Origin: Bretschneidera sinensis
Taxonomy: Eukaryota > Streptophyta > Magnoliopsida > Brassicales > Akaniaceae
Reading direction: 5' to 3'
DNA: 64,000 nucleotides
Assembly (NCBI GenBank): GCA_023935145.1
Contig: CM043700.1
Coordinates: 66,505,120-66,569,119 of the forward strand
The notes under the pieces were generated by a model, which made no database searches, was not told the origin of the DNA, and saw nothing but the letters and a program-made list of their open reading frames with translations. The position numbers and the translations under genes are program-made. Of this stretch, positions 20,617 through 31,042 are shown in pieces; positions within the stretch are counted from its first letter, which is position 1, and every line of letters starts with the position of its first letter.

Positions 20617-21881
20617 TGATGAGTCTTAAATATTGCATATTTTAGACCCTTAACTTATATTTGTTATGCTCTTAGTTAGTAGTATTTCACTTTATTTTAC
20701 GTCTTTCTTGTGTTTTGTGTATTTTTACAGGTTTGTGGAGAAAATAAAGCATTTCAGGAGATGTGAAGCTTCTGGAGACATTGTGATCGATCGCACGAGA
20801 TATGCGATCGAGCGCACCTGCGCTCGAGCACACCTGCCTACGAACGAGCGCATGGTCAACATCCCACATCGAAATATTTGAAGTTCAGTGCATCTGCGAT
20901 CGATCATAGCAGACATGCGATCAAGCACACATGAGATCGTGCGCACAAGACATGCGATCGATCGTACCTGCGATCGATCGCACCACACTGCGATCGAGCG
21001 CAAACGGGCAGTATCCCACATCGAATCTGCAACCCATATTGCTCCGGGTCTTCCCCTATATAAACACCATCTGGCTTCATCATTCAGTGTACAATTCCTA
21101 AGCCACTTTGGTGTTTACCGGTGGACGTCCACCAGCATTCTGGTGGATCCCGAAGGCATTGCTACCACCAGGGGAAGCACCGCCCGTCAGCGAGTGGAAT
21201 TTCTCCCATGTAAAATTTTTTATTTATTTCTTTATATTCAGTTGTTTTAGTTTAAATGTTTAGCACTTTTTATTATAGTTTTATAGTTATGAGTGGCTAG
21301 ACTCTTCAACTAAGGTTGAAGATGAAGCCCCGCCATTGTTTGGCGTAGTAGTTCAGATTTGCGTGTACAAATCTGACAATTTTTAGTATAAAATGTTTTA
21401 TCAATTATTTGAGTTAATCTTATAATTGATTGAGTTTAAATTGTCTGTTGGATATTCTTTATGTTTCATCTGATGGATACATTGAATGCTTTTCGATTAA
21501 ATTGGATTTCCTTTATGATTTTTTAAGAGCGGATACATTGGATGCTTTTGGTTTAGTTGAGATATTCTTTGTTTTTTTGTCTTATAGTTGGATTCATGGA
21601 ATGTTTTGATAGGCTATATTTTTAGAACATATATGCTTAAACTTTGGTGGGGTGGATTCGAAAACTTTAGTGCTTTTTATTATTAGTTTTAAAATCAACT
21701 TAGTTTAGTTTTAATTTATTTTGCAATATCATTCTAAAATTTGGAACTAGGTTAAGATAGAGTTAGTTTAGATTAAAAATATACTTTCACAACGCAATTC
21801 CCTGTGGATTCGACCTCGCACTTGCACAACGCTATACTGCAAACGACTCGTGCGCTTGCGAGTAATTTAAAACTCACAACA
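20617..21881 (+). repeat. 3' LTR of Ath-6
   Basis: TGATGAGTC to CTCACAACA, pairing with 16439-17686. It carries a slightly longer palindrome array than the 5' copy. Confidence 0.95.
21013..21064 (+). promoter_or_regulatory. USE-like plus TATA unit of the Ath-6 3' LTR
   Basis: ATCCCACATCG at 21013-21023 and TATATAAA at 21057-21064, spacing 33 nt. An extra upstream copy lies at 20861-20871. Confidence 0.65.
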
Positions 21882-23135
21882 GATGGGCAGAACGACCATG
21901 ACCAGGAATTTGTTGGGCAAATCCGGGAGGATATTGATTTTGAGCATTATGAGAGGCTCCTCCCTGATTCATTGGTTGGTTCTGCCTCCATGAAAAATTT
22001 GGGTGGTTCCGCCAGCCTGGATTGTACGTCTCAGAGTACGATCCATTTAACTGCCTTCGATAGTCATTGAAAGCATTTACTTGTTCCATAGGATACTCGG
22101 CACAAGCCGGCATTGATGGGAAATTCTGTGCTAGATGCATGGGACTAGCACAGATGGAACAGCTTTCAACATTGAATGTGTTGGCATCATTTATAGATTG
22201 GCTCACAGTGAGAGCATCAATCTTCTTAGTGAGGGCATCTAACTTTATCCTCAAATCAGCGTCCTCCCTGACCTCATAGATGCCTCCCCTCTTAGGAGAA
22301 TGAATGAACTTATCTCGAAAGCTTGAAAAATCCCACTGCTGCGATTTTTTGGACAACTTGTCCAACGCCATATATGCTTCATCTCCTGTCAGACTCAAGA
22401 ATGCCCCCCCATTCATAGACTTGATCATGCTACGGTTGGGTTGAGTCAACCCTTGGTAGAAGAACTAAACGAGTCTCCACTTCTCATATCCATGTGGAGG
22501 GCATCTGATCAGTAGCTCTTTGAAGCACTCCCAACTCTCAGAAAATTTTTCATCCTCATCCTGAGTGAAAGAGCTAATCTCCTTTCGGCACTCATTCACT
22601 CTAGACATTGGGAAAAACTTATGATAAAATTTGCTAAGCAGGTTTTCCCAAGATGTAATAGACCCGGGCGTGTTGGAATCCAACCATGCCCTAGCTCTAT
22701 CGTGAAGAGAAAAAGGGAAGAGTCGAAGATGGACTGACTCCTCAAAGAAGTTCTGGAATTTAAATGTGGGTCACAAATGTCTTTGAACTTCTTTACATGA
22801 CTATAAGGATTTTCAAGATCTAGGCCATGGAATGAGGGTAAGAGTTAGATAACATGTGGCTTTAAGTCGAAGTGGGTGGCATTGGTAGGTGGCAACACTA
22901 TGCAAGAGGATGAGTTAGTCGCAACGGGTGCAAACAAATCCCTAAGGGATGTAGTGGAGTCCACGTTCCAAGCTCTAGGTTGCTCTACATGTTCAAGATG
23001 ATATGCATCCCTAAAATTCTCTCCCATCCCAACAGTCTCTCTCTCAACTAATGCTCTTCTCTGTCTCCTAAGAGTTCTTTCTAAGTCAGGATCTAAATGT
23101 ATCAAATCTAAGTTTAATGATCTCCGACCAAGCAT
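21882..23135 (-). pseudogene. gag N-terminal part (Ath-5)
   Basis: The minus strand starts at 23135 (MLGRRSLNLD), about 200 nt after the PBS. It passes through the gag core (about 22845-22465; WENLLSKFYHKFFP, FSESWECFKELLIRCPPHG), then SLTGDEAYMALDKLSKKS, a coiled-coil-like stretch (RIKLDALTKKIDALT) and a zinc knuckle, CSICASPMHLAQNF, with its last Cys replaced by Phe. It then enters YSETYNPGWRNHPNFSW before Ath-6 interrupts. Frame breaks at about 22845 and about 22684, and a stop at about 22465. Confidence 0.9.
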
Positions 23136-23218
23136 ACACCAACAGAAAACAATGAGGTACTAACCTGCAGAAACAACAGAATAAAGCAAAAATAACAAAC
23201 ACACTACTCACAAAAATT

Positions 23219-23223
<5 letters not shown>

Positions 23224-23268
<45 letters not shown>
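23224..23268. repeat. (TA)n microsatellite
   Basis: About 22 TA units in the leader between PBS and gag of Ath-5. Confidence 0.95.
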
Positions 23269-23269
<1 letters not shown>

Positions 23270-23334
23270 AAATTGATAACTAACTAGTAGAAAAATGAAA
23301 TTAATTCAGACAAAAAATTCACAAACAAAACAAC

Positions 23335-23352
23335 TCCCCGGCAACGGCGCCA
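23335..23352 (-). other. Primer binding site of Ath-5 (perfect tRNA-Asp match)
   Basis: The plus strand reads TCCCCGGCAACGGCGCCA, identical to the 3' end of plant tRNA-Asp(GUC) with CCA, so the minus-strand element carries an exact 18-nt complement. This is the best-preserved PBS in the window and the basis for assigning the others. Confidence 0.95.
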
Positions 23353-23358
23353 AAAGCT

Positions 23359-24617
23359 TGTTGTGAGTTTTAAATTACTCATAAGCGCACGAGTCGTCTG
23401 CAATATAGTGTGTGCAAGTGCGAGGTAGAATCCACAGGGAATTGTGTTGTGAAAATATAATTTTATCTAAACTAATCTTATCTTAACCTAGTTCCAAGTT
23501 TTTGAATTTTATGTTGCAAAATAAATAAAAACTAAACTAAATTGATTTTAAAAACTAATAAAAAGACACTAAAATTTCTGAATCCACCCCACCAAAGTTA
23601 AGCATATATGTCCTAAAAAATAGCCTATCAAAACATTCCATGAATCCAACTATAAGACAAAAAACAAAGAATATCCCAATTAAACCAAAAGCATCCAATG
23701 TATCCGCTCTTAACAAATCACAAAGGAAATCCAATTTAATCGAAAACAATTCGATATATCCATCAGATGAAACACAAGGAATATCCAACAGAACAATTTA
23801 AACTCAATCAATCACAAGATTAACTCAAATAATTGACAGAACATTTATACTAAAAAATGTCAGATTTGTACAAGCAAATCTGAACTACTATGCCAAACAA
23901 CGGCGAGGCTTCATCTTCAACCTTAGCTAAAGATTCTAGCCACTCATAATTATGAAACTACAATTCATAATAAAAGTGCTAAACATTAAATTAAAACAAC
24001 TAAATAAAAAGAAATAAATAACTTTACATGGGAGAAATTCCACTCGCTGATGGGCGGCGCTTCCCCTCATGGTAGCAAAGCCTTCAGGATCCACCAGAAT
24101 GCTAGCAGACGTTTACCGGTTAACACCAAAGTGGCCCATGAATTGTACACTGAATGATGGAGTCAGATGGTGTTTATATAGGGGGAGTCTCAGAGCATTG
24201 TAGGTTTCAGATTCGATGTGGGATACTGGCCCGAGTGCACTCGATCGCAGAATGGTGCGATCGATCGCGTGTGCGCTTGATCGCATGTCTCATGCGCACG
24301 ATCGCATGTGCGCTCGATCGCATGTCTGTTATGATTGATCGCAGAGGCACTGAACTACAAATATTTCGATGTGGGATGTTGACCTTACGCCCGTTCGTAG
24401 GCAAGTGCGCTCGATCGCATATCTCATGTGATCGATCGCACTATGCATCCTCTTTGCTCTTGAAGCTTGATATCTCCAGAAATGCTTCATTTTCTCCACA
24501 AACCTATAAAAATACACAAAACACAAGAAAGACATAAAATAAAGTGAAATAATACAAATTAAAAACCTAACAAATATAAATTAAAGGGCTTAAATATGCA
24601 ATATTTAAGACTCATCA
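23359..24617 (-). repeat. 5' LTR of Ath-5
   Basis: TGTTGTGAG to GACTCATCA, partner of 9580-10853. The arrangement of array, USE and TATA is the same. Confidence 0.95.
24173..24224 (-). promoter_or_regulatory. USE-like plus TATA promoter of the Ath-5 5' LTR
   Basis: On the minus strand ATCCCACATCG (24224-24214), 33 nt, then TATATAAA (24180-24173). Upstream copy at 24367-24377. As the 5' LTR this is the copy that would drive the element. Confidence 0.65.
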
Positions 24618-25240
24618 GGAACCTTCACTGGTTTACCATCTTCCATAGAAGATCGAGAAACTTTCAACCCGTTTCTCTTCTTTTCCTGAATTCTTCTCAT
24701 ACAAAGGATCTTTTATACAAGGTTGAGATCCTCCTCTCGAACTCCTCACTGAGTTGAGATGTAAACCTTTGTATCCTCTCCCTACTGTTCTGAACCAGCA
24801 GCATATCATTGGCATAGATGAGGATAATCACCACTTCATCCACCTTATGTCTAGGTGAGAAGGTTTCTGTGAAATCCATGCCTTTCCTTTGCATGAACCC
24901 CTTCACCACCAGCCCAGCCTTGTTCCAGACTTCATCTCTTGGAGGGTACCCTTCTTTGATCTTGTAAGTCCACTTACAATCCGCAACTCTCTATTTTCCC
25001 AGAATGTGCACCAATTCCTAGAAGCTGTTCTCCTTCAAAGAATCTATTTCTTCCTCCATAGCTAGCTTCCATCTTGGCGAATCCTTACATCCCATAGCAT
25101 CAATGTAAGTCTCTTGTTCACTTCTCTCTCCTTCTATCCAAGGAGCTGCTGCATCCACAACATCCGCAAAACCATATCTTGAAGGTGGTCTGACCAGCCT
25201 TCTTTCCCGGTCTCTTGTGAGCTGATAGTCCTTTTGACCC
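24618..25240 (-). pseudogene. Copia reverse transcriptase fragment (Cop-4)
   Basis: The minus strand has the start of the RT domain (WKLAMEEEIDSL, YKIKEG, GLVVKGFMQRKGMDFTETFSP). It then jumps directly to DEVVIILIYANDMLLV, so roughly 70 codons are missing between the two. The catalytic YVDDM is changed to YANDM. Cop-7 begins at 25241 and truncates the upstream part. Dead copy; it continues across Ath-5 into 9579-8906. Confidence 0.85.
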
Positions 25241-26187
25241 TGTTGATATTTGTCTAAGGTTTAAAAAAGGTTAATGTCTAAACCAAGGTTGGAAGAATAA
25301 ATTTCAGCATGTTAAAGAAGTGCACACAAGTGTGCGCGACACCTTGGAGCAAGGCAAAGGTAGGCACACTAATGTGTGCGCCTTAGTACACAAGCTGGAA
25401 AGTATGTGCATCAGGTCAAGCCGCGACCCAGCTTTGTCCAGGCCACAGTGCATAGCATGGAGGAATGCTGAAGGAAGGCTAGGCTGCGGCGCACCCTACC
25501 CCAGGCCGTGGCTCACAGAGTGGCAGCAAGTGTGCCCTGTTTCAGGCCGCACCTTGAAGGCACACATAGTCCATTTAATTTAGCCTTTGTTAAGTACGTG
25601 GAGACATGTCCAAAATGCACAACATCACTTAGGATTGATCAAGGGCCATGGTTGAGTGGTCATTAAGATCTAAGGGTGGAGATTGACTCTCAAGATTGGA
25701 CAAGAAGTTAGTGCACTATATAAAGGATCACCTAGCTTTATTCTCATCAACATTGTGACATAATTTGAGATCAATTGTAAAGAGTGACAAGACATAATAC
25801 AAGAGAGAATTGTGTGAGAGTGCAAAGACACAAAACACAAGATGGACTCATTATAGTGAGGCTGGTTATAAACAGAGAGTAGTATAGATTTGATAGAGAG
25901 TATTGTAATAGTTCTTATCATCTTCTTTATTCTCTTCTTGGTTTCTTCAAGAACTTGAGGTTTCTTGAAGAGGGTTGCTGGATTGTAAAGAACCATTGAC
26001 TTAGTACAGAGAGTTCAAAGGAACTCACGGGGATGTAGGCTATTGCCAAACCTCGATAACAAATCGCTTGTCTTATTTCTTTCTTTGATTTCTGTTCCTG
26101 TTTTTAATTCTGAATCTCTACAAGTCATTCTAGACTTGGGTGTTTGGAAGATCACCACCTGGGCATCTTGTCAGGTGATTTCCAACA
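25241..26187 (+). repeat. 5' LTR of Cop-7
   Basis: TGTTGATATTTG to GATTTCCAACA. TATATAAA at 25717-25724. A GC-rich module (AGGCCACAG, GGCTGCGGCGCACC, GGCCGTGGCTCACAG) occupies 25420-25560, upstream of TATA. Also has GTGTGCGC repeats at 25318-25385. Confidence 0.93.
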
Positions 26188-26188
26188 G

Positions 26189-26200
26189 TGGTATCAAAGC
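26189..26200 (+). other. Primer binding site of Cop-7 (initiator tRNA-Met)
   Basis: TGGTATCAAAGC, one mismatch from TGGTATCAGAGC, the complement of the initiator tRNA-Met 3' end used by most plant copia elements. Confidence 0.88.
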
Positions 26201-26282
26201 TTGCACAGCTGGGTGTCGGAGCAAGAACAAGAAGGTGACAGAGTCAAGACTCCAAGAATCAAAGATCAACTTCTTGGGTGAT

Positions 26283-27607
26283 TGATGAGAGTCATAAAAT
26301 GCCTCTCAACAGTGGTTAATTGTTAGCATTTTAGGATTGATCTCGGTCTTTATTGTGCTTTTAGTTGTTAATAACTCTAAAGTAATATTATTGGACCACT
26401 GACTTACTTCGGTGTAATTTTCAGGTACTTTAAGTTTAAAAGAGAAAAAGAAGCGATCGTTGCTTAAAAGACCAAGATCCCATGCTTTTGGAAGGATAAG
26501 ATGGACTGCTGCCTGAATTGCGATAGAGTGCACAAGCTATGCGATCGATCGCACAAGCTATGCGATCGAGCGCACATCCCATATCGAGCAAGGTACTCTG
26601 CAGCGCATATGCGATCAAATGCACAAGCCACGATTGATCGCACTCGGGCTGCGATCGAGCGCACCCGTACAGTATCCCACATCGGCTAGATAACACATAG
26701 CATTTCGGGAGTTTGCCTATATAAAGACCCATTCTGCTCAGCTGAAATCATCAACCAATCGGAGCTCTTCTAAGATCATCTTCTGAGATTATTAGAGAGT
26801 GGCTCTAGAGGGCCTTTAGGAGTAAATCCAAAGGGCCTTTAAGAGGAATCCGAAGTATAAAATTTGGAGGTCAAGTTGAGGATGATCGTTGAGAGGCCGG
26901 AGGCAACTCAAGGAGGCATGAGCTCTATGGCCAGCTAATCTCCAAGCAAGGCGAAGGGATGAATCCCTAGGTGTAGTTGTTCTTATTTTCCTTTATTTGA
27001 TTCAGTTGTAGTTGGTATTATTTTTATCAAACATTGTTATGTTTTATTCTTTAATTTAATTAATAGATTATTATATTAGTCTGGTGATTGCATGCTTTCT
27101 TTCCATATAAGTTCAGTCATGCTTTTCTTATGTGTATCTGTTTGGATGTGATTGCGTCCGTTAGACCTCTTTTATAGATGTGTCCATTGCTGCGGTATTG
27201 TCGTTAGATATATCGTCATCTTTTGATAATTTATAAGTTGGGTCATGTGTGCTTAAAAGTAGAGAATAATTCATAGCAATTACATTAGGATTTATACTTG
27301 CGCTTTAATTGAATATATGCCGATTGCCTGTTTGGGATGTGAAACCAGCAATCGAGATAAAAACAACTAAATCAAGTTAGGATTAGAGCAATGAGCCTAG
27401 GGAGGATTTCCGGAACCTTGTCATTCTTAATTATATTTCCAACCCTATTTACACAATTACCCTTTTTCTCAAACAAACTCATATTCATTTGATCTTTTAT
27501 CGTTTGTGTTAAGTTTCACACATTCCCTTGTAATTAACTTGTTTCCCTGTGGAATCGACACCCCAAAGCTATACTACAATTACTGTGTTATATTTTGGGC
27601 GTAATTA
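26283..27607 (+). repeat. 5' LTR of Ath-8
   Basis: Starts TGATGAGAGTC and ends GTAATTA; the 3' copy ends GTAATCA. It is nearly identical to the 3' LTR but has an additional block of about 55-60 bp in the palindrome array, with a degenerate second USE (ATCCCATATCG, about 26577). Confidence 0.95.
26674..26725 (+). promoter_or_regulatory. USE-like plus TATA promoter of the Ath-8 5' LTR
   Basis: ATCCCACATCG at 26674-26684, 33 nt, then TATATAAA at 26718-26725. The flanks differ from the Ath-5/6 family, yet the element and spacing are the same. Confidence 0.65.
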
Positions 27608-27612
27608 AATTT

Positions 27613-27630
27613 TGGCACTGTTGCCGAGGA
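27613..27630 (+). other. Primer binding site of Ath-8 (tRNA-Asp type)
   Basis: TGGCACTGTTGCCGAGGA; three differences from the exact tRNA-Asp complement, all of G-to-A or C-to-T type. Confidence 0.88.
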
Positions 27631-27731
27631 AATGCGCTTAAGTACAAGGAAGTTTGTCAACTTTTGACATAACAATAGAAGAATTGTAAATAATTTCTTT
27701 TAGCATTTTATTTGATATTTTATGATCTTGC

Positions 27732-28283
27732 ATGCCCAGATATAGGGACACTTTGGGTAGATTTGCCTGTAGGCCTATGCTAGAGACAGGAGGAACCTTT
27801 TTAAACCCTTTGTTTGATAATCCATCTAGTCCTGAGGAAATGAGTGAACACGAGGATCACCCTACTAGGACCCTTGAGGATTACCTCCACCTTACACGCA
27901 CAACCACACCATCTTACATCATGTTTCCAGCCAACATTCCTCAATTTGATCTTAGGACATGGATGATACAGTTACTCCTTACATTTTATGGCATGGAAAA
28001 TAAGAACCCATATGTGCACATTAGGGAGTTTGAGGAAGTAGTCGCAACTTTCCATGATCAAGGTGCAACTGCTGACATTGTGCGACTTAAGTTCTTTCCT
28101 TTTGCTTTGAAGGATAGAGCTAAGAGTTGGCTATACTCACTTAGACCACGATCTATTAGGTCGTGGACTGAGATGACTCGGGCCTTCTTCAACAAGTACT
28201 TCCCTCAACATAAGACTAATGCGTTGAAAAGACAAATCTTCACCTTTGCACAAAAGGAAAACAAGACTTTATATCAGTTTTGA
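27732..28283 (+). pseudogene. gag N-terminal part (Ath-8)
   Basis: 183 codons from the ATG at 27732, about 100 nt after the PBS. Conserved Athila Gag core: RTLEDYLHLTRTTTPS, PYVHIREFEEVVATFHDQ, RLKFFPFALKDRAKSWLYSL, TRAFFNKYFPQHKTN. It ends at a TGA (28281-28283) after LYQF, where related copies have Trp. The reading continues in the same frame as the next piece. Confidence 0.93.
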
Positions 28284-28301
28284 GAGAAATTTAAAGAGCT
28301 G

Positions 28302-30302
28302 TTGAGTATGTACCCACACCATGGGTATGAAAATTGGCATTTAGTGAGTTATTTCTATGAGGGTCTTACCTATAGAGAACGCCAATTTGTAGAGATGATG
28401 TGCAATGGGGAATTTCTGAAAAAAGACCCCGATGAGGCTATTGAGTACCTCAATGAGCTTGCTGAGAAAGCTCATACATGGACTGGACCTAGTGCTACTG
28501 AAAGCACGAATAGGTCACGACCTGTAGGAAACCTTAGTAATGGAGGAATATATCATCTTAGGGAAGAAGATAACCTGAAAGCTAAGGTTGAAATGCTCAC
28601 TAGGGAGTTAGAGGCATTGAAAATGAAGGGCTTAAAGCAAACACATGTGGCTAATCATGCCGACTCTTTAGAGCCATGTTTTGTGTGTGGAGGGGTAGAT
28701 CATCTCCTCCAAGAATACCCCACATTTGCTGATATGAGAGGGTTGTATGAGGAACAATGTAATGCTTTAGGCATGTACAAGAAACCTCTTACACCTTTCT
28801 CTAACACTTATAACCCGGGGTGGCAAAATCACCCCAACTTCAGCTGGAAATCTGAAAACCAGCATGTGCAGCCCCCTAGATCATCCCCTGCACCTTATCA
28901 TGCACCCTCATCCTTTAGGAACTCACTAGAAGACACCTTAGAGGCCTTTATAGAGGCACAAGGTAAGACAAACCAAAGGTTTGAGGCATTATTTACACAG
29001 GTGATGGAAGAGAATAGAGAAACTAGGAGCCAAGTGTCCAAGTTAATGAGCTCCTCAAGTATGACTGAGCGAGGTAAGTTCCCTTCCCAAACTCAGTCCA
29101 TACCTCACATTCAACATATAGCACAAAAAAACCTGAAAGATGTAAATGTCATTGTGACTCGAAGTGGTAAGTTACTACATATCCCACCAATGAATGTATC
29201 CGAGGATGTGGAAAAGGGTCAAACTAGTAGTAAGACTGAATTGACCAAAGACCCTGAAGTGACCAAAAGTCCTGTTAAGGCACCATACCCTCAACCTTTG
29301 AAGTCAAACAAGAAAAATCTGGACTTAAATAATGAAATCCTAGAGAACTTAAGGCAAGTGAAACTCAATCTTCCTCTTTTGCATGTGATTAAACAAGTGC
29401 CTACCTATGCAAAAGTTCTCAAGAATTTATGCACAATTAAGAGGAGACACCATGTCAAGAAAACTGCATTCCTAACTGAGCAAGTTAGTGCTTTAATTGA
29501 GGAAAGAATTCCCCCAAAATACAAGGATCCAGGCTGTCTTACCATTGCTTGCAGCATTGGAAATCATGAGGTTGGACAAGCCTTACTAGATCTAGGAGCT
29601 AGTGTGAACCTGATGCCATTTTCCATTTATGTACAGCTAGGTTTAGAGGAAATCAAACCAACCGGTGTGGTGTTACAGTTGGCTGACCATTCAGTCAAAA
29701 TACCCGAGGGTGTGGTAGAGGATGTGTTGATTCAGATTGATAAATTTTATTATCCTGTTGATTTCCTGATCCTTGACATAACTTCTGCTGTTGACACTAA
29801 CTCAAAAATTCCTTTGATTTTGGGTAGACCTTTCCTTGCTACTGCAAATGCTCTGATTAATTGCAGGAATGGACTCATGAAGCTATCTTTTGGAAACATG
29901 ACCTTAGAAGTGAACATTTTCAATGTTGCAAAACAACCCGAAGATGAGGATGAAAATCATCAGTTATATATGCTCGAGTCACTCATAGATGAGAGAGTTT
30001 CCATGGCTCATGATTTTGATCTTTTTAAGAATTTTCTTGTTAATTCTGAGATTGATTTATTTGATGATAAAACTGATGTAATTGATATTTGTGCTGTTTT
30101 TGACAAATCTCAGGATTATGGCACCCACCCATGGCAACCAAGGTTCGAAGAGTTACCTGAAAGAAGTGAAAAACAAATCCCCTCAAGTGTGGCAGCACCT
30201 AAAGTCGACTTGAAGCCACTACCTAAGGGTTTAAAGCATGCATTTCTCGGTCCAGGTGATACTTTTCCTGTTATTATTTCATCTGAATTATCTGAGACCT
30301 AA
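28302..30302 (+). pseudogene. gag C-terminus, protease and spacer (Ath-8), 666-codon open frame
   Basis: Longest open frame in the window. Order: end of the gag core (HHGYENWHLVSYFYEGLTYR), a coiled-coil-like stretch (around residues 90-110), a zinc knuckle CFVCGGVDHLLQEY in which the last Cys is Tyr (around residue 125), a Pro-rich linker, SLEDTLEAFIEAQGK, and the C-terminal basic region. Aspartic protease follows: ALLDLGASVNLMPFS (around 430) and ILGRPFLATANALINC (around 510). Then comes an acidic spacer up to LKPLPKGLKHAFLG. It ends at TAA (30300-30302) in place of a sense codon before YKKLIQ. The frame then leads into RT. Confidence 0.93.
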
Positions 30303-30356
30303 TATAAGAAACTAATTCAGACCTTAATTGCACATAAATTAGCCTTAGGATGGAGC

Positions 30357-31042
30357 ATGGCTGATTTGAAGGGAATTAGTCCCCTGATCTGCTCCCATAA
30401 AATAAATTTGGATGAAGGAACCAATCCTCGTAGAGACCCTCAACGTAGACTTAACCCCACTATGAAAGATGTAGTGAAAAATGAAGTGTGGAAACTGTTA
30501 GATGCGGGTATTATATATCCCATAGCTGATAGTAAATGGGTAAGTCCTACACAAGTCGTTCCCAAAAAGTCTGGAGTCACTGTGGTAATGAATGACCTAG
30601 GAGAGTTAGTCCCTACCAAACTTATGACCGGGTGGCGTATGTGCATTGATTACAGAAAATTAAATGCTGCCACCCGAAAGACCATTTCCCACTCCCTTTT
30701 ATTGATCAAATTCTTGAGTGTATAGCTTGTCATCCTTTTTACTGTTTCTTAGATGGTTATTCTGGCTATTATCAAATAGAAATTGCATTAGAGGACCAGG
30801 ATAAAACCACTTTCACTTGTCCTTTTGGCACTTATGCTTTTCGTAGAATGCCATTTGGATTATGTAATGCCCCTGCCACTTTTCAACGTTGCATGATGAG
30901 TGTTTTCAGTGACATGGTTGAAAATTGCATGGAGGTTTTTGTGGATGACCTGACTGTTTTTGGATCTTCATTTGATGCATGCTTAATGAATTTGGAAAGG
31001 GTTTTAATTCGATGTGAGGAAAAAGAATTGGTTTTAAACTAG
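30357..31042 (+). pseudogene. Reverse transcriptase fingers and palm (Ath-8)
   Basis: 30357-30725 encodes RRDPQRRLNPTMKDVV, GIIYPIADSKWVSP and RMCIDYRKLNAATRK, then shifts frame near 30690. The palm resumes (FLDGYSGYYQIEIA, TTFTCPFGTYAFRRMPF) and includes LCNAPATFQRCM and the catalytic FVDDLTVFG (about 30940). A TAG at 31040-31042 replaces the Trp of the conserved LNWEKCHF. Confidence 0.92.

Larger units (their letters stand above)
16439..21881 (+). mobile_element. Ath-6, compact deletion derivative of the Ath-5 family, TSD GATGG
   Basis: A 5.44-kb element with LTRs at 16439-17686 and 20617-21881 and target duplication GATGG (16434-16438 and 21882-21886) in Ath-5 gag. It keeps LTRs, PBS and PPT. 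It lacks the gag N-terminus, the protease, the RT core, RNase H and integrase. The remaining gag-pol pieces join at points that keep most of the frame. It looks like a non-autonomous derivative that could move only with proteins supplied by a relative. Alternatively, the deletions happened after insertion. Confidence 0.93.
9580..24617 (-). mobile_element. Ath-5, near full-length Athila-type element, TSD GGAAC
   Basis: Two LTRs in minus orientation (9580-10853 and 23359-24617) bound PBS, gag, protease, RT, RNase H and integrase. The 5-bp target duplication GGAAC lies at 9575-9579 and 24618-24622. The same copia site uninterrupted, in Cop-11 (about 54725-54740), has a single GGAAC, which confirms the insertion. 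Ath-6 is inserted in its gag. Without Ath-6 the element is about 9.6 kb. Coding is broken by three nonsense codons and at least one frameshift. Confidence 0.95.

Noticed and set aside
21057..21110. Possible snRNA 3'-box (CA(N)3-10AGTNNAA) downstream of the USE/TATA unit, which would make the LTR a hidden snRNA gene.
   Set aside because: CATTCAGTGTACAA is close, but the required AGTNNAA is not met, and no U1-U6 snRNA sequence follows.
23335..23352. tRNA-Asp-like sequence as a possible tRNA gene fragment.
   Set aside because: Only 18 nt of the 3' end, located just inside an LTR in the element's antisense: a primer binding site.
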